This document shows positions 54,876-64,000 of a stretch of DNA of 64,000 bases, piece by piece; positions within the stretch are counted from its first letter, which is position 1; each line of letters opens with the position of its first letter. A program made the translations under genes and the position numbers. The notes under the pieces are model-generated. The model did no database searches. It was not told where the DNA came from and saw nothing but the letters and a program-made list of their open reading frames with translations. This stretch comes from Ferruginibacter yonginensis (GTDB taxonomy: Bacteria > Bacteroidota > Bacteroidia > Chitinophagales > Chitinophagaceae): positions 1,302,001-1,366,000 of the forward strand of contig NZ_JBHSCZ010000001.1 in NCBI RefSeq assembly GCF_042651465.1, given 5' to 3'.

Positions 54876-55457
54876 TTAATTTTTAGTGCTGTTTTTCAGT
54901 ATTTCATCTAACGCCAACCGCTTTTTTGTTTTCAGCGCTTTAAAAAAACTAGGTGTTAAACCGGTTACTTTTTTAAACTGGTTTGAAAAATGACCTAAAC
55001 TACTATAGTGCAATTTAGTGGCGATTGCTGATAATGATAGCTCATTGTAGGTAATTAATTCTTTGGCTCGTTCAATTTTTTGTACGATGATAAATTGTTG
55101 TATGGTATAACCAGTGGTTTCGCTAAACAAATTCGCCATGTAAGGATAATCACCTTCCAATTTTTCGCTAATGTAGGCAGAGTATGTTTTTTCAGGCGCC
55201 TCGTTAGAGTAATGCACCATATCAATGATAGCAGTTTTAATTCGCTCAATTTGAATCAATTTATTATCAATCATTAACTCCAAGCCCATTTTATGCAATG
55301 TTTTTTGTATAACACTTAACTGAGTAACATCTACATCGCCATCAATGTCCACTTCTCCTAAACCAACATTTTTGATTGTTAATCCTAACGCTGATAATTT
55401 TTCTTTTACCATCAACTTGCAACAATTACTCACCATGTATTTGATGTATAATTTCAT
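54876..55457 (-). CDS. AraC-family regulator with a ferredoxin-like N-terminal domain
   Basis: 193 residues from the ATG at 55457; 24 more codons are open upstream but run into a terminator hairpin. The N-terminal 70 residues (KLYIKYMVSNCCKLMVKEKL) look like an HMA-type fold with adjacent cysteines C12-C13 in place of CxxC. The C-terminal double helix-turn-helix includes LSLSAIATKLHYSSLGHFSNQ and FKKVTGLTPSFFK. This compact form is common in Bacteroidota. It is likely to control the binding-protein gene downstream or be controlled by its ligand. Confidence 0.88.
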   Translation of the reverse strand: MKLYIKYMVSNCCKLMVKEKLSALGLTIKNVGLGEVDIDGDVDVTQLSVIQKTLHKMGLELMIDNKLIQIERIKTAIIDMVHYSNEAPEKTYSAYISEKLEGDYPYMANLFSETTGYTIQQFIIVQKIERAKELITYNELSLSAIATKLHYSSLGHFSNQFKKVTGLTPSFFKALKTKKRLALDEILKNSTKN

Positions 55458-55478
55458 AAATCTTTTTTGAGGTATATT

Positions 55479-55506
55479 GAAAAAACAATGCCACTCAATA
55501 GTGGCA
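55479..55506 (-). terminator. terminator of the hydroxylase gene, just before the AraC gene
   Basis: A 7-bp stem TGCCACT / AGTGGCA (55489-55495, 55500-55506) with loop CAAT; TTGTTTTTTC follows on the minus strand. The AraC start is 22 bases beyond the T-run. Confidence 0.65.
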
Positions 55507-55541
55507 CTCAAAAAATTTAACGATTGCAAGTAATAAAACAG

Positions 55542-56306
55542 TTAATTAGGAAAGCGCTGCTGTTGTAAAGCATCAAAATCTTTAACATAATTAGGATGCT
55601 CTGTTTTTAACAAACGATCCCAAAATCGAAAATAAAGCCCATAATTACCTTTAAAATGATGATGGTGCATATTGTGGTATACAGAAGTGTTGAGCACTTT
55701 AAATAACACAGAATTTCTAAACCACTTGGGCGTTATTTCAAACCCTAAATGGCCATAAACATTTATGATAAATGATGATAAGGTGAACAAGAAAATGCTA
55801 AGTATATGCATAGGCATGGTGAACAATAAAATTGGCAAAATCAATGCTTCAGTAAAAGCCTCCAATATGTGAAAAGAATATGAAGCCCAAGGAGAAGGAT
55901 TGGTTGATTGATGGTGCACCAAGTGAGTATATTTAAATATTTTTTTATGATGTAATAAGCGGTGCATCCAATAAAAATAGGTATCGTGTATAATGAGGGC
56001 CAACAATACATTTAAAGGAACCCACCATAACGGATAATCATGTAAATTTTTATACATTAATGTGTACTTATTTAAAGGCGAATAAACAAATAACATACCC
56101 ACCAAAGCTATAACCACACTTGATTGTAGCGAATGTATAATTTCATTTACATATTGCTTTTTATTGTGTAATCGTTGCTGAATTTGACTACGATTGAATG
56201 ATTGTTTAAAAAAGTGATAACATAAAAAAAAGGGTACTCCTGCAAAAACTACATACCTCAAAATAGTTATGCCATATATCTTCAAAAAACCAAAAACAAG
56301 CTCCAT
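55542..56306 (-). CDS. fatty acid hydroxylase/sterol desaturase superfamily protein
   Basis: 254 residues, about five membrane helices. The histidine boxes are H115-RLL-H119-H120, H128-LV-H131-H132 and H211-NM-H214-H215, which bind the di-iron centre. Such proteins hydroxylate or desaturate fatty acids, sterols or carotenoids. No sterol or carotenoid genes are adjacent, so a lipid hydroxylase is the general guess. Confidence 0.9.
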   Translation of the reverse strand: MELVFGFLKIYGITILRYVVFAGVPFFLCYHFFKQSFNRSQIQQRLHNKKQYVNEIIHSLQSSVVIALVGMLFVYSPLNKYTLMYKNLHDYPLWWVPLNVLLALIIHDTYFYWMHRLLHHKKIFKYTHLVHHQSTNPSPWASYSFHILEAFTEALILPILLFTMPMHILSIFLFTLSSFIINVYGHLGFEITPKWFRNSVLFKVLNTSVYHNMHHHHFKGNYGLYFRFWDRLLKTEHPNYVKDFDALQQQRFPN

Positions 56307-56459
56307 AAAAATATTTTTATAAAAGTACCTATTAGTAGAAAATATAAGATGTTATAAATGCAATAAAGTTTAAAACAAACAGATTTTAGTTTCAAAATAG
56401 ATGAACGGTATAACAAAACACTTTTTACAATGTATATTCACTTTACAAAACTATTATAC

Positions 56460-59400
56460 ATGAAATTATTTTTTTGCGCTTTAGCATGTATTGCGTTACA
56501 ATTTAATAGCAACGCTCAAAACAACGAAGCCTATTTTTTAAGTAGCCCAACCTTAACACCTGATGCACAAACCGTTATTTTTAGCTTTGAAGGCGATTTG
56601 TGGAAAGCATCTATTAAAAATGGAGAAGCAACAAGGCTTACAGCTATGCAAGGCTACGAAACAAATGCAAGGGTTTCGCCAGACGGTAAATTGGTTGCAT
56701 TTACGGGACGTCAATTTGGTAATAATGATGTATTTGTTATGCCAATTGATGGTGGCAATATTCAGCAAATTACTTTTCACAGCGGTAATGATGAGGTAAG
56801 TAGTTGGAGTTGGGATAGTAAAGAGATATATTTTAACAGCAACCGTATGGGGCAAATTGCTGGTTATAAAGTAAATGCAAAAGGCGGTACACCAACCCGA
56901 ATTTTTGGCGATTACTTTTTTCAGTATGATCATAATTTGGCAGCACACCCAACATCGGGAGAAATATTTTTTAATGATACTTGGGAAAGCAGCAACCAAG
57001 TTCAACGCAAGCGCTATAAAGGTGCATTTAATCCTGATATTCAGTCTTATAACATAAACACAAAACAGTATAAAAAGTACACCACTTGGGAAGGAAAAGA
57101 TTTTGGAATTACGATTGATAAAAACGGTCGCTGTTATTTTATTTCTGATGAAACCAATGGCGAATACAATTTATATAGTTTAGATAATGGTAAAAAAACA
57201 GCCCTCACCCAGTTTAAAACATCGATAAAATCGCCACAAGTAAATGCAAATGGTGGTACTGTTGTTTTTGAAAAAAATTATCAATTATGGGTGTATGATG
57301 TAGCATCAAAAAATGAAAAAAAATTAAACATCACCCTTAACCGCAATAGCATTTTAGGTAAAGAGAAAGACTTTGAAGTAAGGGGTAGAATCTCCAATTT
57401 TGATATATCACCCGACGGTAAAAAAATGGCTTTTACTAGCCGAGGAGAATTGTTTGTAAGTGATGTAGAAGGAAAATTTACCCAACAAATAAATAAAGGC
57501 AATACTGAAAGAGCCATTGAAGTAAAATGGTTGAGCGATAATAAAACACTCTTATTTAACCAAACCATTAATGGTTACCTAAATTGGTATACTATTGGGG
57601 CCGATGGTAAAACTGCATTAAAACAAATTACTAACGAAAATAAAGACGGTCGCAATATTGCCCTCAATAAAGAACGTACCCAAGCTGTTTATTTATGTGG
57701 TAGAGATGAAGTGCGATTGCTTGATTTAAAAACGTTGCAAAACAGCACTTTGGTGAAAGAAGAAATTTGGGGCTTCCAAAATTCAGCACCAAGTTTTTCA
57801 CCGGGTGACCAATATGTAATGTTTACAGCATTCCATGCATTTGAGCAAGATATAATGGTTCATAATTTACAATCACACAAAACCATTAACCTCACCAATA
57901 CAGGCATTACAGAGGCAAGCCCTATGTGGTCGCCAGATGGCCAATACATTTATTTTGAAAGTGCTCGTTTAAAACCTGCCTATCCGCTAGGTCAGGATAA
58001 TCCTCACATATACAGCCTAGCTTTAGAAAAAATAGATGAGCCTTTTAAATCAGACAAGTACAATGATTTGTTTAAAGATGAAAAGAAAGATACCACCAAA
58101 AAAACACCCACTGATGTAACGGTTTCTATTGATGCTGATAATATTATGAACCGCATTAATTTGGTGAGCCCAGCTTTTGGTTCACAAGAACTAATTGCCG
58201 TTTTACAAAAGGGCGATAAAACATATGTTTTATATAACAGCGACCACAGCGAAGGCCGTAACAGTTTATGGAAAACTGTAATTGAACCATTTGAAGAAAA
58301 CAAAACTGAAAAAATAATTGGGGCTGATAGAACCTCAGATATTGTTGCCATAAGTGACAAATATTTTGTACTAGCTGGAGGAGCTATCAACAAATTAAAT
58401 TTAGATGGCAATAAGGCTGACATCATCAACATCAGCAATACTTTCAGAAGAAATTTACAAGCCGAGTTTGCACAAATTTTCGAAGAAGCTTGGGCCAAAA
58501 TGGAAATTAATTACTACGATGAAAATTTCCATGGGGTTGATTGGAAAAAAACAAAAGCAACCTACGCAACTTATTTGCCATACCTTAATACCCGAGCCGA
58601 CCTTAGGGTATTGCTGAACGATATGTTAGGCGAACTCAACTCATCGCACCAAGGTTTTAATACATCGGGTGATGACGAAACCATTAGTTTACAAAATCGT
58701 ACTATGGAAACTGGTATTATTTTCGAAAATAATAACCCTTATAAAGTAAAGTATGTTGTTAAACGAAGTAATGCGGATAAAAAAAATGTTGATGTATTAC
58801 CTGGCGACGTATTGGTGAAAGTAAATAATGAAAGTGTTGATGAAAACATTGATAGAAATTATTATTTCAGCAAACCATCAATAGACAAAGAAATTACACT
58901 CACTTTTAAAAGAGGTATACAAGAGATAGTTACTAAAATACACCCTCAAGTAAACCTCTTTAATAATTTGTACGACGAGTGGATTCAAAACAACCAAAAA
59001 CGTGTTGATGAAAAAAGTAACAATCGTATTGCATACAGCTGCATGAAAAATATGAGTACAAGTGAGTTAGAAAACTTTATAATTGATATGACGCAAGAAC
59101 TCAATAATAAAGCAGCTTTAATACTTGATTTACGTTACAACACAGGTGGTAATGTTCATGATGAAGTATTGAAATTTTTAGCCCAAAAATCATATTTAAA
59201 ATGGAAATACCGTGAAGGAAGTTTAGCCAACCAAAGCAACTTTGCACCAAGTGATAAACCAATTGTTTTATTGATTAATGAACAATCGTTAAGCGATGCC
59301 GAAATGACCGCCAATGGTTTTAAAGCACTAAAGCTAGGTACCATAATTGGTAACGAAACCTACCGTTGGATCATTTTTACAACTAGCGCAGGTTTGGTTG

Positions 59401-59576
59401 ATGGATCATCCGTTCGGTTACCAAGTTGGGGCTGTTACACTTTAGATGGTAAAGATTTGGAAATAAATGGCGTACAGCCAGATATTAAAGTGCTCAATAC
59501 ATTTGAAGATAAACTACAAAATAAAGACCCTCAACTCGATAGGGCCATCAATGAAATCTTAAAACAATTAAAATAA
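56460..59576 (+). CDS. tricorn-like S41 family protease
   Basis: 1038 residues from the ATG at 56460 (KLFFCALACIALQFNSNAQ, a signal peptide ending SNAQ); an ATG 10 codons upstream is rejected because it hides the signal. A beta-propeller of PD40 repeats (SPDGKLVAFTGRQFG, SPDGKKMAFTSRGE) fills about 25-520. A PDZ-like segment follows (VDVLPGDVLVKVNNESV). The catalytic residues of the tricorn type are S729-H730 (LNSSHQGF), S945-D946 (QSLSDAE) and E1001 (LEINGV). It degrades peptides; in Bacteroidota it is usually secreted. Confidence 0.9.
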   Translation: MKLFFCALACIALQFNSNAQNNEAYFLSSPTLTPDAQTVIFSFEGDLWKASIKNGEATRLTAMQGYETNARVSPDGKLVAFTGRQFGNNDVFVMPIDGGNIQQITFHSGNDEVSSWSWDSKEIYFNSNRMGQIAGYKVNAKGGTPTRIFGDYFFQYDHNLAAHPTSGEIFFNDTWESSNQVQRKRYKGAFNPDIQSYNINTKQYKKYTTWEGKDFGITIDKNGRCYFISDETNGEYNLYSLDNGKKTALTQFKTSIKSPQVNANGGTVVFEKNYQLWVYDVASKNEKKLNITLNRNSILGKEKDFEVRGRISNFDISPDGKKMAFTSRGELFVSDVEGKFTQQINKGNTERAIEVKWLSDNKTLLFNQTINGYLNWYTIGADGKTALKQITNENKDGRNIALNKERTQAVYLCGRDEVRLLDLKTLQNSTLVKEEIWGFQNSAPSFSPGDQYVMFTAFHAFEQDIMVHNLQSHKTINLTNTGITEASPMWSPDGQYIYFESARLKPAYPLGQDNPHIYSLALEKIDEPFKSDKYNDLFKDEKKDTTKKTPTDVTVSIDADNIMNRINLVSPAFGSQELIAVLQKGDKTYVLYNSDHSEGRNSLWKTVIEPFEENKTEKIIGADRTSDIVAISDKYFVLAGGAINKLNLDGNKADIINISNTFRRNLQAEFAQIFEEAWAKMEINYYDENFHGVDWKKTKATYATYLPYLNTRADLRVLLNDMLGELNSSHQGFNTSGDDETISLQNRTMETGIIFENNNPYKVKYVVKRSNADKKNVDVLPGDVLVKVNNESVDENIDRNYYFSKPSIDKEITLTFKRGIQEIVTKIHPQVNLFNNLYDEWIQNNQKRVDEKSNNRIAYSCMKNMSTSELENFIIDMTQELNNKAALILDLRYNTGGNVHDEVLKFLAQKSYLKWKYREGSLANQSNFAPSDKPIVLLINEQSLSDAEMTANGFKALKLGTIIGNETYRWIIFTTSAGLVDGSSVRLPSWGCYTLDGKDLEINGVQPDIKVLNTFEDKLQNKDPQLDRAINEILKQLK

Positions 59577-59580
59577 TATT

Positions 59581-59934
59581 ATGAAAAAAATAGCTGTATT
59601 GTATATTCTTTCAAACGGACGAGTGGCTGCTATTAATAAAAAAGATGGTAGCATTGTATGGGAAATAAAACTAAAAACCTACGTAGGTAAAAGTTTAAAT
59701 TACAGTATTGGTCAAATTACTGTTGAAGATGATAAACTTTACATTGGTGTTACTGGCATTTTAATATGCCTTAATACTAAAGATGGTTCTCTAGTTTGGT
59801 TAAATGAGTTAAAGGGTTGGGGTTATGGTTTTGTAAGTATAGGTAATGCTGGCAACGAAAGTAATGGTGCCCAAAGCATGCAAAATGCACAAGCTGCTGC
59901 AGTAGTTGCAACAACAGTTGCAACTACTGGCTAA
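59581..59934 (+). CDS. short PQQ-repeat-like protein
   Basis: 117 residues. Two PQQ/quinoprotein-type blade motifs, GRVAAINKKDGSIVWEIKL and LICLNTKDGSLVWLNEL, resemble BamB and alcohol dehydrogenase blades, but a complete propeller needs six to eight, so this is a fragment or an oligomer. The tail is Ala/Thr/Val-rich (AAAVVATTVATTG). No signal peptide. It starts 4 bp after the tricorn-like gene. A function is not predictable. Confidence 0.65.
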   Translation: MKKIAVLYILSNGRVAAINKKDGSIVWEIKLKTYVGKSLNYSIGQITVEDDKLYIGVTGILICLNTKDGSLVWLNELKGWGYGFVSIGNAGNESNGAQSMQNAQAAAVVATTVATTG

Positions 59935-59943
59935 ATAGCTTTT

Positions 59944-59979
59944 AAGCCGCCAAAGCTAATTGCTTTGGCGGCTTTTTTT
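59944..59979 (+). terminator. bidirectional Rho-independent terminator
   Basis: A 13-bp stem AAGCCGCCAAAGC / GCTTTGGCGGCTT with a 5-base loop and a T-run on the plus strand. It separates the PQQ-repeat gene from the convergent hydrolase gene. Confidence 0.88.
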
Positions 59980-59986
59980 CAATTTT

Positions 59987-60625
59987 TTACTGCAAAAAAG
60001 GATTATTCAAACGCTCAGCACCAATGGTTGTTACTGGGCCATGTCCGCTGTACACCTTTGTATCATTAGGCAATACCATTAATTGTGTTTGTATACTTTG
60101 TATGAGCTGCTCATAGTTGCCACCAGGTAAATCCGTACGGCCAATACTATTTTTAAAAAGCACATCGCCTCCAATCACAAAACCTCCAGCTTCATTATAA
60201 AAACTTACACTCCCTGGGCTATGGCCGGGTGTAAAAAATATTTTCAAAACATCATCACCAATTGATAATGTATCATTTTCAGTAATATAAATAAAAGCTC
60301 CGCTATAATTATCAAACGGCATATTGTACATTAAACCGCTGGCAGGGGCAAAGTCTAATACTTGCTTTTCTAACGTATGTATATGTAAAATAAGCTGGTA
60401 TTGCTCCGCAACGTATTTATTACCAAAAACATGGTCAAGGTGGCAATGGGTATTCACCAAAAGCTTTGGAGTTAGTTGTTTTTGCGTAATAAACTGCGAC
60501 AATGCCTCTTTTTCACTGTCAAAATAACAACCCGGATCAATGATAATACACTCGTTAAATTCGTTATAAAGTACGTAAGTATTTTCTTGAATAGGGCTAA
60601 ATTCGAATGATTTTACAGTGAGCAT
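59987..60625 (-). CDS. metallo-beta-lactamase fold hydrolase, glyoxalase II-like
   Basis: 212 residues. VNTHCHLDHVFGN (about 58-70) is the HxHxDH zinc motif; TPGHSPGSVSFYN and the FVIGGDVLFKNSIGRTDL stretch, then SGHGPVTTIG, supply the remaining ligands. This is the short form common in bacteria, lacking the C-terminal glutathione-binding helices of true GloB, so hydroxyacylglutathione hydrolase activity is not certain. Confidence 0.9.
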   Translation of the reverse strand: MLTVKSFEFSPIQENTYVLYNEFNECIIIDPGCYFDSEKEALSQFITQKQLTPKLLVNTHCHLDHVFGNKYVAEQYQLILHIHTLEKQVLDFAPASGLMYNMPFDNYSGAFIYITENDTLSIGDDVLKIFFTPGHSPGSVSFYNEAGGFVIGGDVLFKNSIGRTDLPGGNYEQLIQSIQTQLMVLPNDTKVYSGHGPVTTIGAERLNNPFLQ

Positions 60626-60698
60626 TTTGCTTATTTTAAAATGATTTTAATGGTAATATTTAATAAACTAATTTTAAGACTCAATATAATAGATAAGT

Positions 60699-63600
60699 AT
60701 GGCAAAGTTCAGTAGAATATTTTTTATTTCATTGTTTTTCATATTAACCCAATTAGCCAGTAAAGCACAGGTAAATGCAGTTACTTTTGGTAAAAACAGG
60801 GTACAGTATAAAAAACTGAAATGGCAATATTACCAATCCCAAAACTTCAATGTATACTTTTACGAAGGTGGACAAGAGCTAGCAAAATTTGTAGTACAAG
60901 CAGCAGAAAAAGAGTTGCCTCAATTAGAAGCTGCTGCTGAGTATAGCTTACAACGCCGTGCCAATATTATATTGTACAATGATTATGCTGATAGAAAGCA
61001 AACCAACATCGGACTCGAAACAGATATCATCAGTGCAGGCAATGTAACCACTTTAGTTAACAACAAAATGGTGGTTTATTACGATGCCAATCACTACAAC
61101 CTAAAGCGCCAAATACGCCAAGGCATTGCTGATATTATTACAAAAAATGTATTGTTTGGCGACGATTTAGGCGAAGTAGCTAGTAACCAAACTTTGCTTG
61201 ATTTACCAAAATGGCTTACAGATGGCTATGTACGTTACTTAGGCGAAAACTGGAGTACTGATTTGGATGATGAACTAAAAAGTGAAATTTTAAGCGGTAA
61301 CTACACAAAATTTTCATCGTTCGCATTTGATAAACCCGATATTGCTGGCCATGCATTTTGGTATTTTATTGAAGAGAAATATAAAAAAGAGAACGTAACG
61401 TACTTTTTATATTTAGCCCGTATCTACAAAAACTTAAACAAAGCTAGTAGGCAAATTACCAAACTCAGTTTTAAAGAATTACAGCAGCAATTTATGGAGT
61501 ACCAAGATGATAAGTATTCTAAAGATGTAATAAAGCGTAGGGCTTACCCTAAAGGCAATTATATTGATGGTTTCGATATCAGTAAACGCCTTAATTATTA
61601 TCGTTTCAATGTAAATCCTAACAAAAAAAATAACGATTACGTTGTTACGCAATTCAAAAAAGGTAAAGTTCGTTTGATTTTAAATAGTGGTTACGAAAAC
61701 AAAACCTTATTAAAATACGGTACTCGTTCATACGAAGCAGAAATTAACCCTAGCTACCCTATTGTAGCATGGGACCCCAAAGGCACTCGTATTTCTGTAA
61801 TTTATAAAACAGAAGGCAAGCTTAAATTATTTGTGTATGATGTATTGAGCAATTTTAAAACATACAACTACGATTTAACAGAAGAGTTTGACCAAGTACA
61901 AGATGTAAAATATATGCTTGATAGCCGTACGCTATTATTATCTGCTGTAAAAAATGGCCATGCAGATATTTATACGTTTGCTATTGAAAAAGATAAAGTA
62001 ACCAAAATCACTAATGATGTTTATGATAATTTAGATGCATCGTTTGTGGCATTTCCAAACAAAACGGGCATTATTTTCAGTAGTAACCGCCCAAGCCCAG
62101 CTGCTAAAACAGGCGATACAGTGTTACCAAGCAACAACCGTTTCAACATATTTTTAATTACCGATTTTGGCGATAAACCTGAGCTTAATCAAATAACGCA
62201 GTTAACCAATTTAAAGTATGGTAATGCCCGTTACCCTGCTCAATACAATAATAATCACTTTACTTTTGTAAGTGATGAAAATGGTATCAAAAACCGTTAC
62301 GCAGGTTTCTTTACCACAAAATCAGAAGGGCTTGACACATTGGTCATTATAAATGATGAAATTTTACGTAACCCAACTGAAAAGCAGGTTGATAGTACGC
62401 TTAAAGTGTTTAAGAAAACGGATGTGGATTCTGTTGCCATAGTTGCAGTAACGTCAGATTCAACATATACCTTCCCTCTAACTAATTACCCAAGTTCATT
62501 AGCAGAAACAAGAATTGCCGGTGATAATAATCAAGTAAGTGAAGTAACCAGACAAAGTGATGAAAAGATATTGTACAAACTTAAAATTGATGACAATACT
62601 TTAAGGCGCCGTAATGTAACTGCTCAACCTACTGAATATGCTAAAAAGTTAATGAGAGAAAGTAGGTTAACAACTACCAAAGCTGATATTCAAAGTAAAG
62701 ATGCCACACCCCCAAGTGCTGAAACTATTAAAAAGTTAGAACAGCAAGATGTTTTTCAAAACGAGTTCAGCAAGCCGGATACGGATAGTTCAAAAACCAA
62801 TAATACTCAGCCAGCGCCAACCCAAGTTTTAAAAGATGATGATAAGGTTTTAGAAAGAGTAAAACTGTATCCTTATAAACCTAAAAAGTTTTCAGTTGAT
62901 TATGGTTCTGTTGCATTGAACAGCAGCATCTTACTCAATCGTTATTCACCTTACCTTGGAGGTTCAGGCCCAATTATGTTGAACAGTGGCTCACCGCTGA
63001 ACGGCTTGTTTAGATTAGGCACATCTGATTTAATGGAAGATATTAAAATAAATGGTGGCTTTAAAATAGGCACTAATTTAAAAGATAATGAGTGGTTGCT
63101 TAACTATCAAAATTTAAAAAGAAGAATTGATTGGGGTTTAACCTATTACCGTAATGTACAGTCAATAGGGTTTCAAGTAACAACCGGCTCTAGTTCGCCT
63201 ATATTTTTAGATGGTAAACAATATACCAACTTATACCAAGCCAATATTTCATACCCATTTGATGAAACTAAAAGCATACGTTTTAGTACTGGTATACGGT
63301 CAGATAATCAGTTTGTACAGGCCAATCAATTATTACCGATTTCATTAACCTTCGATAATAATAAAACCTTGTACCAAACATCGCATTTAGAATTTGTGTA
63401 TGATAATAGCATCAATACAGCTATGAATATTTACCATGGTGAAAGGGCAAAAGTATATGCTGATTTTAATAGGCAAATTAGCAAAGTAAAATTTTCTGAT
63501 GGACCAAACACATACAATATTGGTTTTGATGCTAGGGTGTACTATCCTATTTATAAAAACTTTATTTGGGCTGGTAGAGCAGCAGGTGATTTTAGTTTTG

Positions 63601-64000
63601 GTAACCAAAAACTCATTTACTATTTAGGTGGTGTTGATGGTTGGTTAATGTTTGGTAACAATGTAAAGAAAGATGGTAGCGACCGTTATTTTATTACCAA
63701 CAATCCGCCAGCTACTGATCAAAACTATGCATTCCAAAGTTTGGCAGTTAACATGAGAGGCTTTATACAAAATATTGCTAGTGGAAACAATGCGGTGGTC
63801 ATAAATAGTGAATTTAGGTTACCTGTGTTTACCACCTTATTTGATAAAACCATCAACAATGCCTTTATCAGAAACTTTCAATTAACACAGTTCATTGATT
63901 TAGGTACGGCATGGAACGGAACATACCAAGGCATTAAACGCCCTAACATTGTTTACTCAAACGGCGGCCCTGTTACTGTTAATGTAAAAGCAGGTGGTGT
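60699..64000 (+). CDS. TolB-propeller and Omp85-like barrel fusion protein (3' end outside window)
   Basis: More than 1100 residues, open from ATG at 60699 to the window end. Signal peptide ending SKAQ (about 23). About 30-270 resembles the peptidase MA/gluzincin fold (NFNVYFYEGGQELAKFVVQ), but the HExxH site is replaced by RQIRQ (137-141) and the later glutamate site by WLTDGY (172-177), so this part is probably catalytically dead. About 300-570 is a TolB-like beta-propeller. From about 730 onward alternate strands end in a BamA/Omp85-type barrel (MRGFIQNIA, VINSEFRLPVFTTLFDK, LTQFIDLGTAWNG). It is likely an outer-membrane protein of unknown function. Confidence 0.75.
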   Translation, partial: MAKFSRIFFISLFFILTQLASKAQVNAVTFGKNRVQYKKLKWQYYQSQNFNVYFYEGGQELAKFVVQAAEKELPQLEAAAEYSLQRRANIILYNDYADRKQTNIGLETDIISAGNVTTLVNNKMVVYYDANHYNLKRQIRQGIADIITKNVLFGDDLGEVASNQTLLDLPKWLTDGYVRYLGENWSTDLDDELKSEILSGNYTKFSSFAFDKPDIAGHAFWYFIEEKYKKENVTYFLYLARIYKNLNKASRQITKLSFKELQQQFMEYQDDKYSKDVIKRRAYPKGNYIDGFDISKRLNYYRFNVNPNKKNNDYVVTQFKKGKVRLILNSGYENKTLLKYGTRSYEAEINPSYPIVAWDPKGTRISVIYKTEGKLKLFVYDVLSNFKTYNYDLTEEFDQVQDVKYMLDSRTLLLSAVKNGHADIYTFAIEKDKVTKITNDVYDNLDASFVAFPNKTGIIFSSNRPSPAAKTGDTVLPSNNRFNIFLITDFGDKPELNQITQLTNLKYGNARYPAQYNNNHFTFVSDENGIKNRYAGFFTTKSEGLDTLVIINDEILRNPTEKQVDSTLKVFKKTDVDSVAIVAVTSDSTYTFPLTNYPSSLAETRIAGDNNQVSEVTRQSDEKILYKLKIDDNTLRRRNVTAQPTEYAKKLMRESRLTTTKADIQSKDATPPSAETIKKLEQQDVFQNEFSKPDTDSSKTNNTQPAPTQVLKDDDKVLERVKLYPYKPKKFSVDYGSVALNSSILLNRYSPYLGGSGPIMLNSGSPLNGLFRLGTSDLMEDIKINGGFKIGTNLKDNEWLLNYQNLKRRIDWGLTYYRNVQSIGFQVTTGSSSPIFLDGKQYTNLYQANISYPFDETKSIRFSTGIRSDNQFVQANQLLPISLTFDNNKTLYQTSHLEFVYDNSINTAMNIYHGERAKVYADFNRQISKVKFSDGPNTYNIGFDARVYYPIYKNFIWAGRAAGDFSFGNQKLIYYLGGVDGWLMFGNNVKKDGSDRYFITNNPPATDQNYAFQSLAVNMRGFIQNIASGNNAVVINSEFRLPVFTTLFDKTINNAFIRNFQLTQFIDLGTAWNGTYQGIKRPNIVYSNGGPVTVNVKAGG

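Overview
The window is a low-GC chromosomal segment of a Bacteroidota bacterium, most likely from the Chitinophagaceae or a close relative. The evidence is the family content: gldF/gldG, a murF-alr fusion, a Bacteroidota-type TonB, a DUF4836-like lipoprotein, a type IX secretion sorting domain on an S74 protein, a TolB-propeller/Omp85 fusion, and repeated promoters of the Bacteroidota form TTTG-N20-TAnnTTTG. No phage, plasmid or CRISPR signature is visible; this is mostly core chromosome. Placement is by recognition of families, not by a search.

Layout. 1-230 is the start of an ABC permease leaving the window. 390-2120 is a TPR/membrane protein gene split by an in-frame TAA. 2173-16926 is a complete 14-subunit complex I operon (nuoA to nuoN, minus strand, promoter just upstream of nuoA). 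It has three foreign passengers: a two-helix small membrane protein between nuoC and nuoD, a PhnB-like VOC protein between nuoE and nuoF, and an exported protein of unknown function between nuoJ and nuoK. NuoG is the short form without the large molybdopterin-like domain. 17120-20995 is a TonB / small membrane protein / PstS-like lipoprotein / TPR operon. 21152-31947 (mostly plus) holds a tyrosine phosphatase, hisS, a DUF4836-like lipoprotein, a two-gene ABC exporter-like pair, a thiolase (minus), rlmN, two Spy/CpxP-like periplasmic proteins and two pseudouridine synthases.

31983-34452 is a sulfur-assimilation unit: cysE-cysK on the minus strand and a divergent Rrf2 regulator with four clustered cysteines. 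Between them is a minus-strand promoter, a short reading frame with two Cys codons and a strong terminator placed before cysE. This looks like a cysteine-responsive attenuator and is the most interesting regulatory structure here. 34441-37399 carries dinB, rimM, rpsP and panD; then two tRNA genes (Ser-GCU, Pro-UGG). 38003-40348 is a decayed S74/T9SS surface protein gene. 40492-48735 (minus) runs gldF-gldG-terC-murF/alr-lspA and a repeat lipoprotein. 48978-49967 is an M43 metalloprotease lipoprotein. 50062-52188 is iscS-iscU-iscA, which could supply clusters for complex I. The rest holds methylmalonyl-CoA epimerase, two metallo-beta-lactamase fold hydrolases, an AraC regulator paired with a cytosolic THI5-like binding protein, a fatty acid hydroxylase family protein, a tricorn-like protease, a PQQ-repeat protein and, running off the end, a large TolB-propeller/Omp85 barrel protein.

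Two small GC-richer intergenic islands with nested hairpins (about 36140-36285 and 52670-52800) look like members of a dispersed palindromic repeat family. All function calls rest on reading motifs by eye; no database search was possible.
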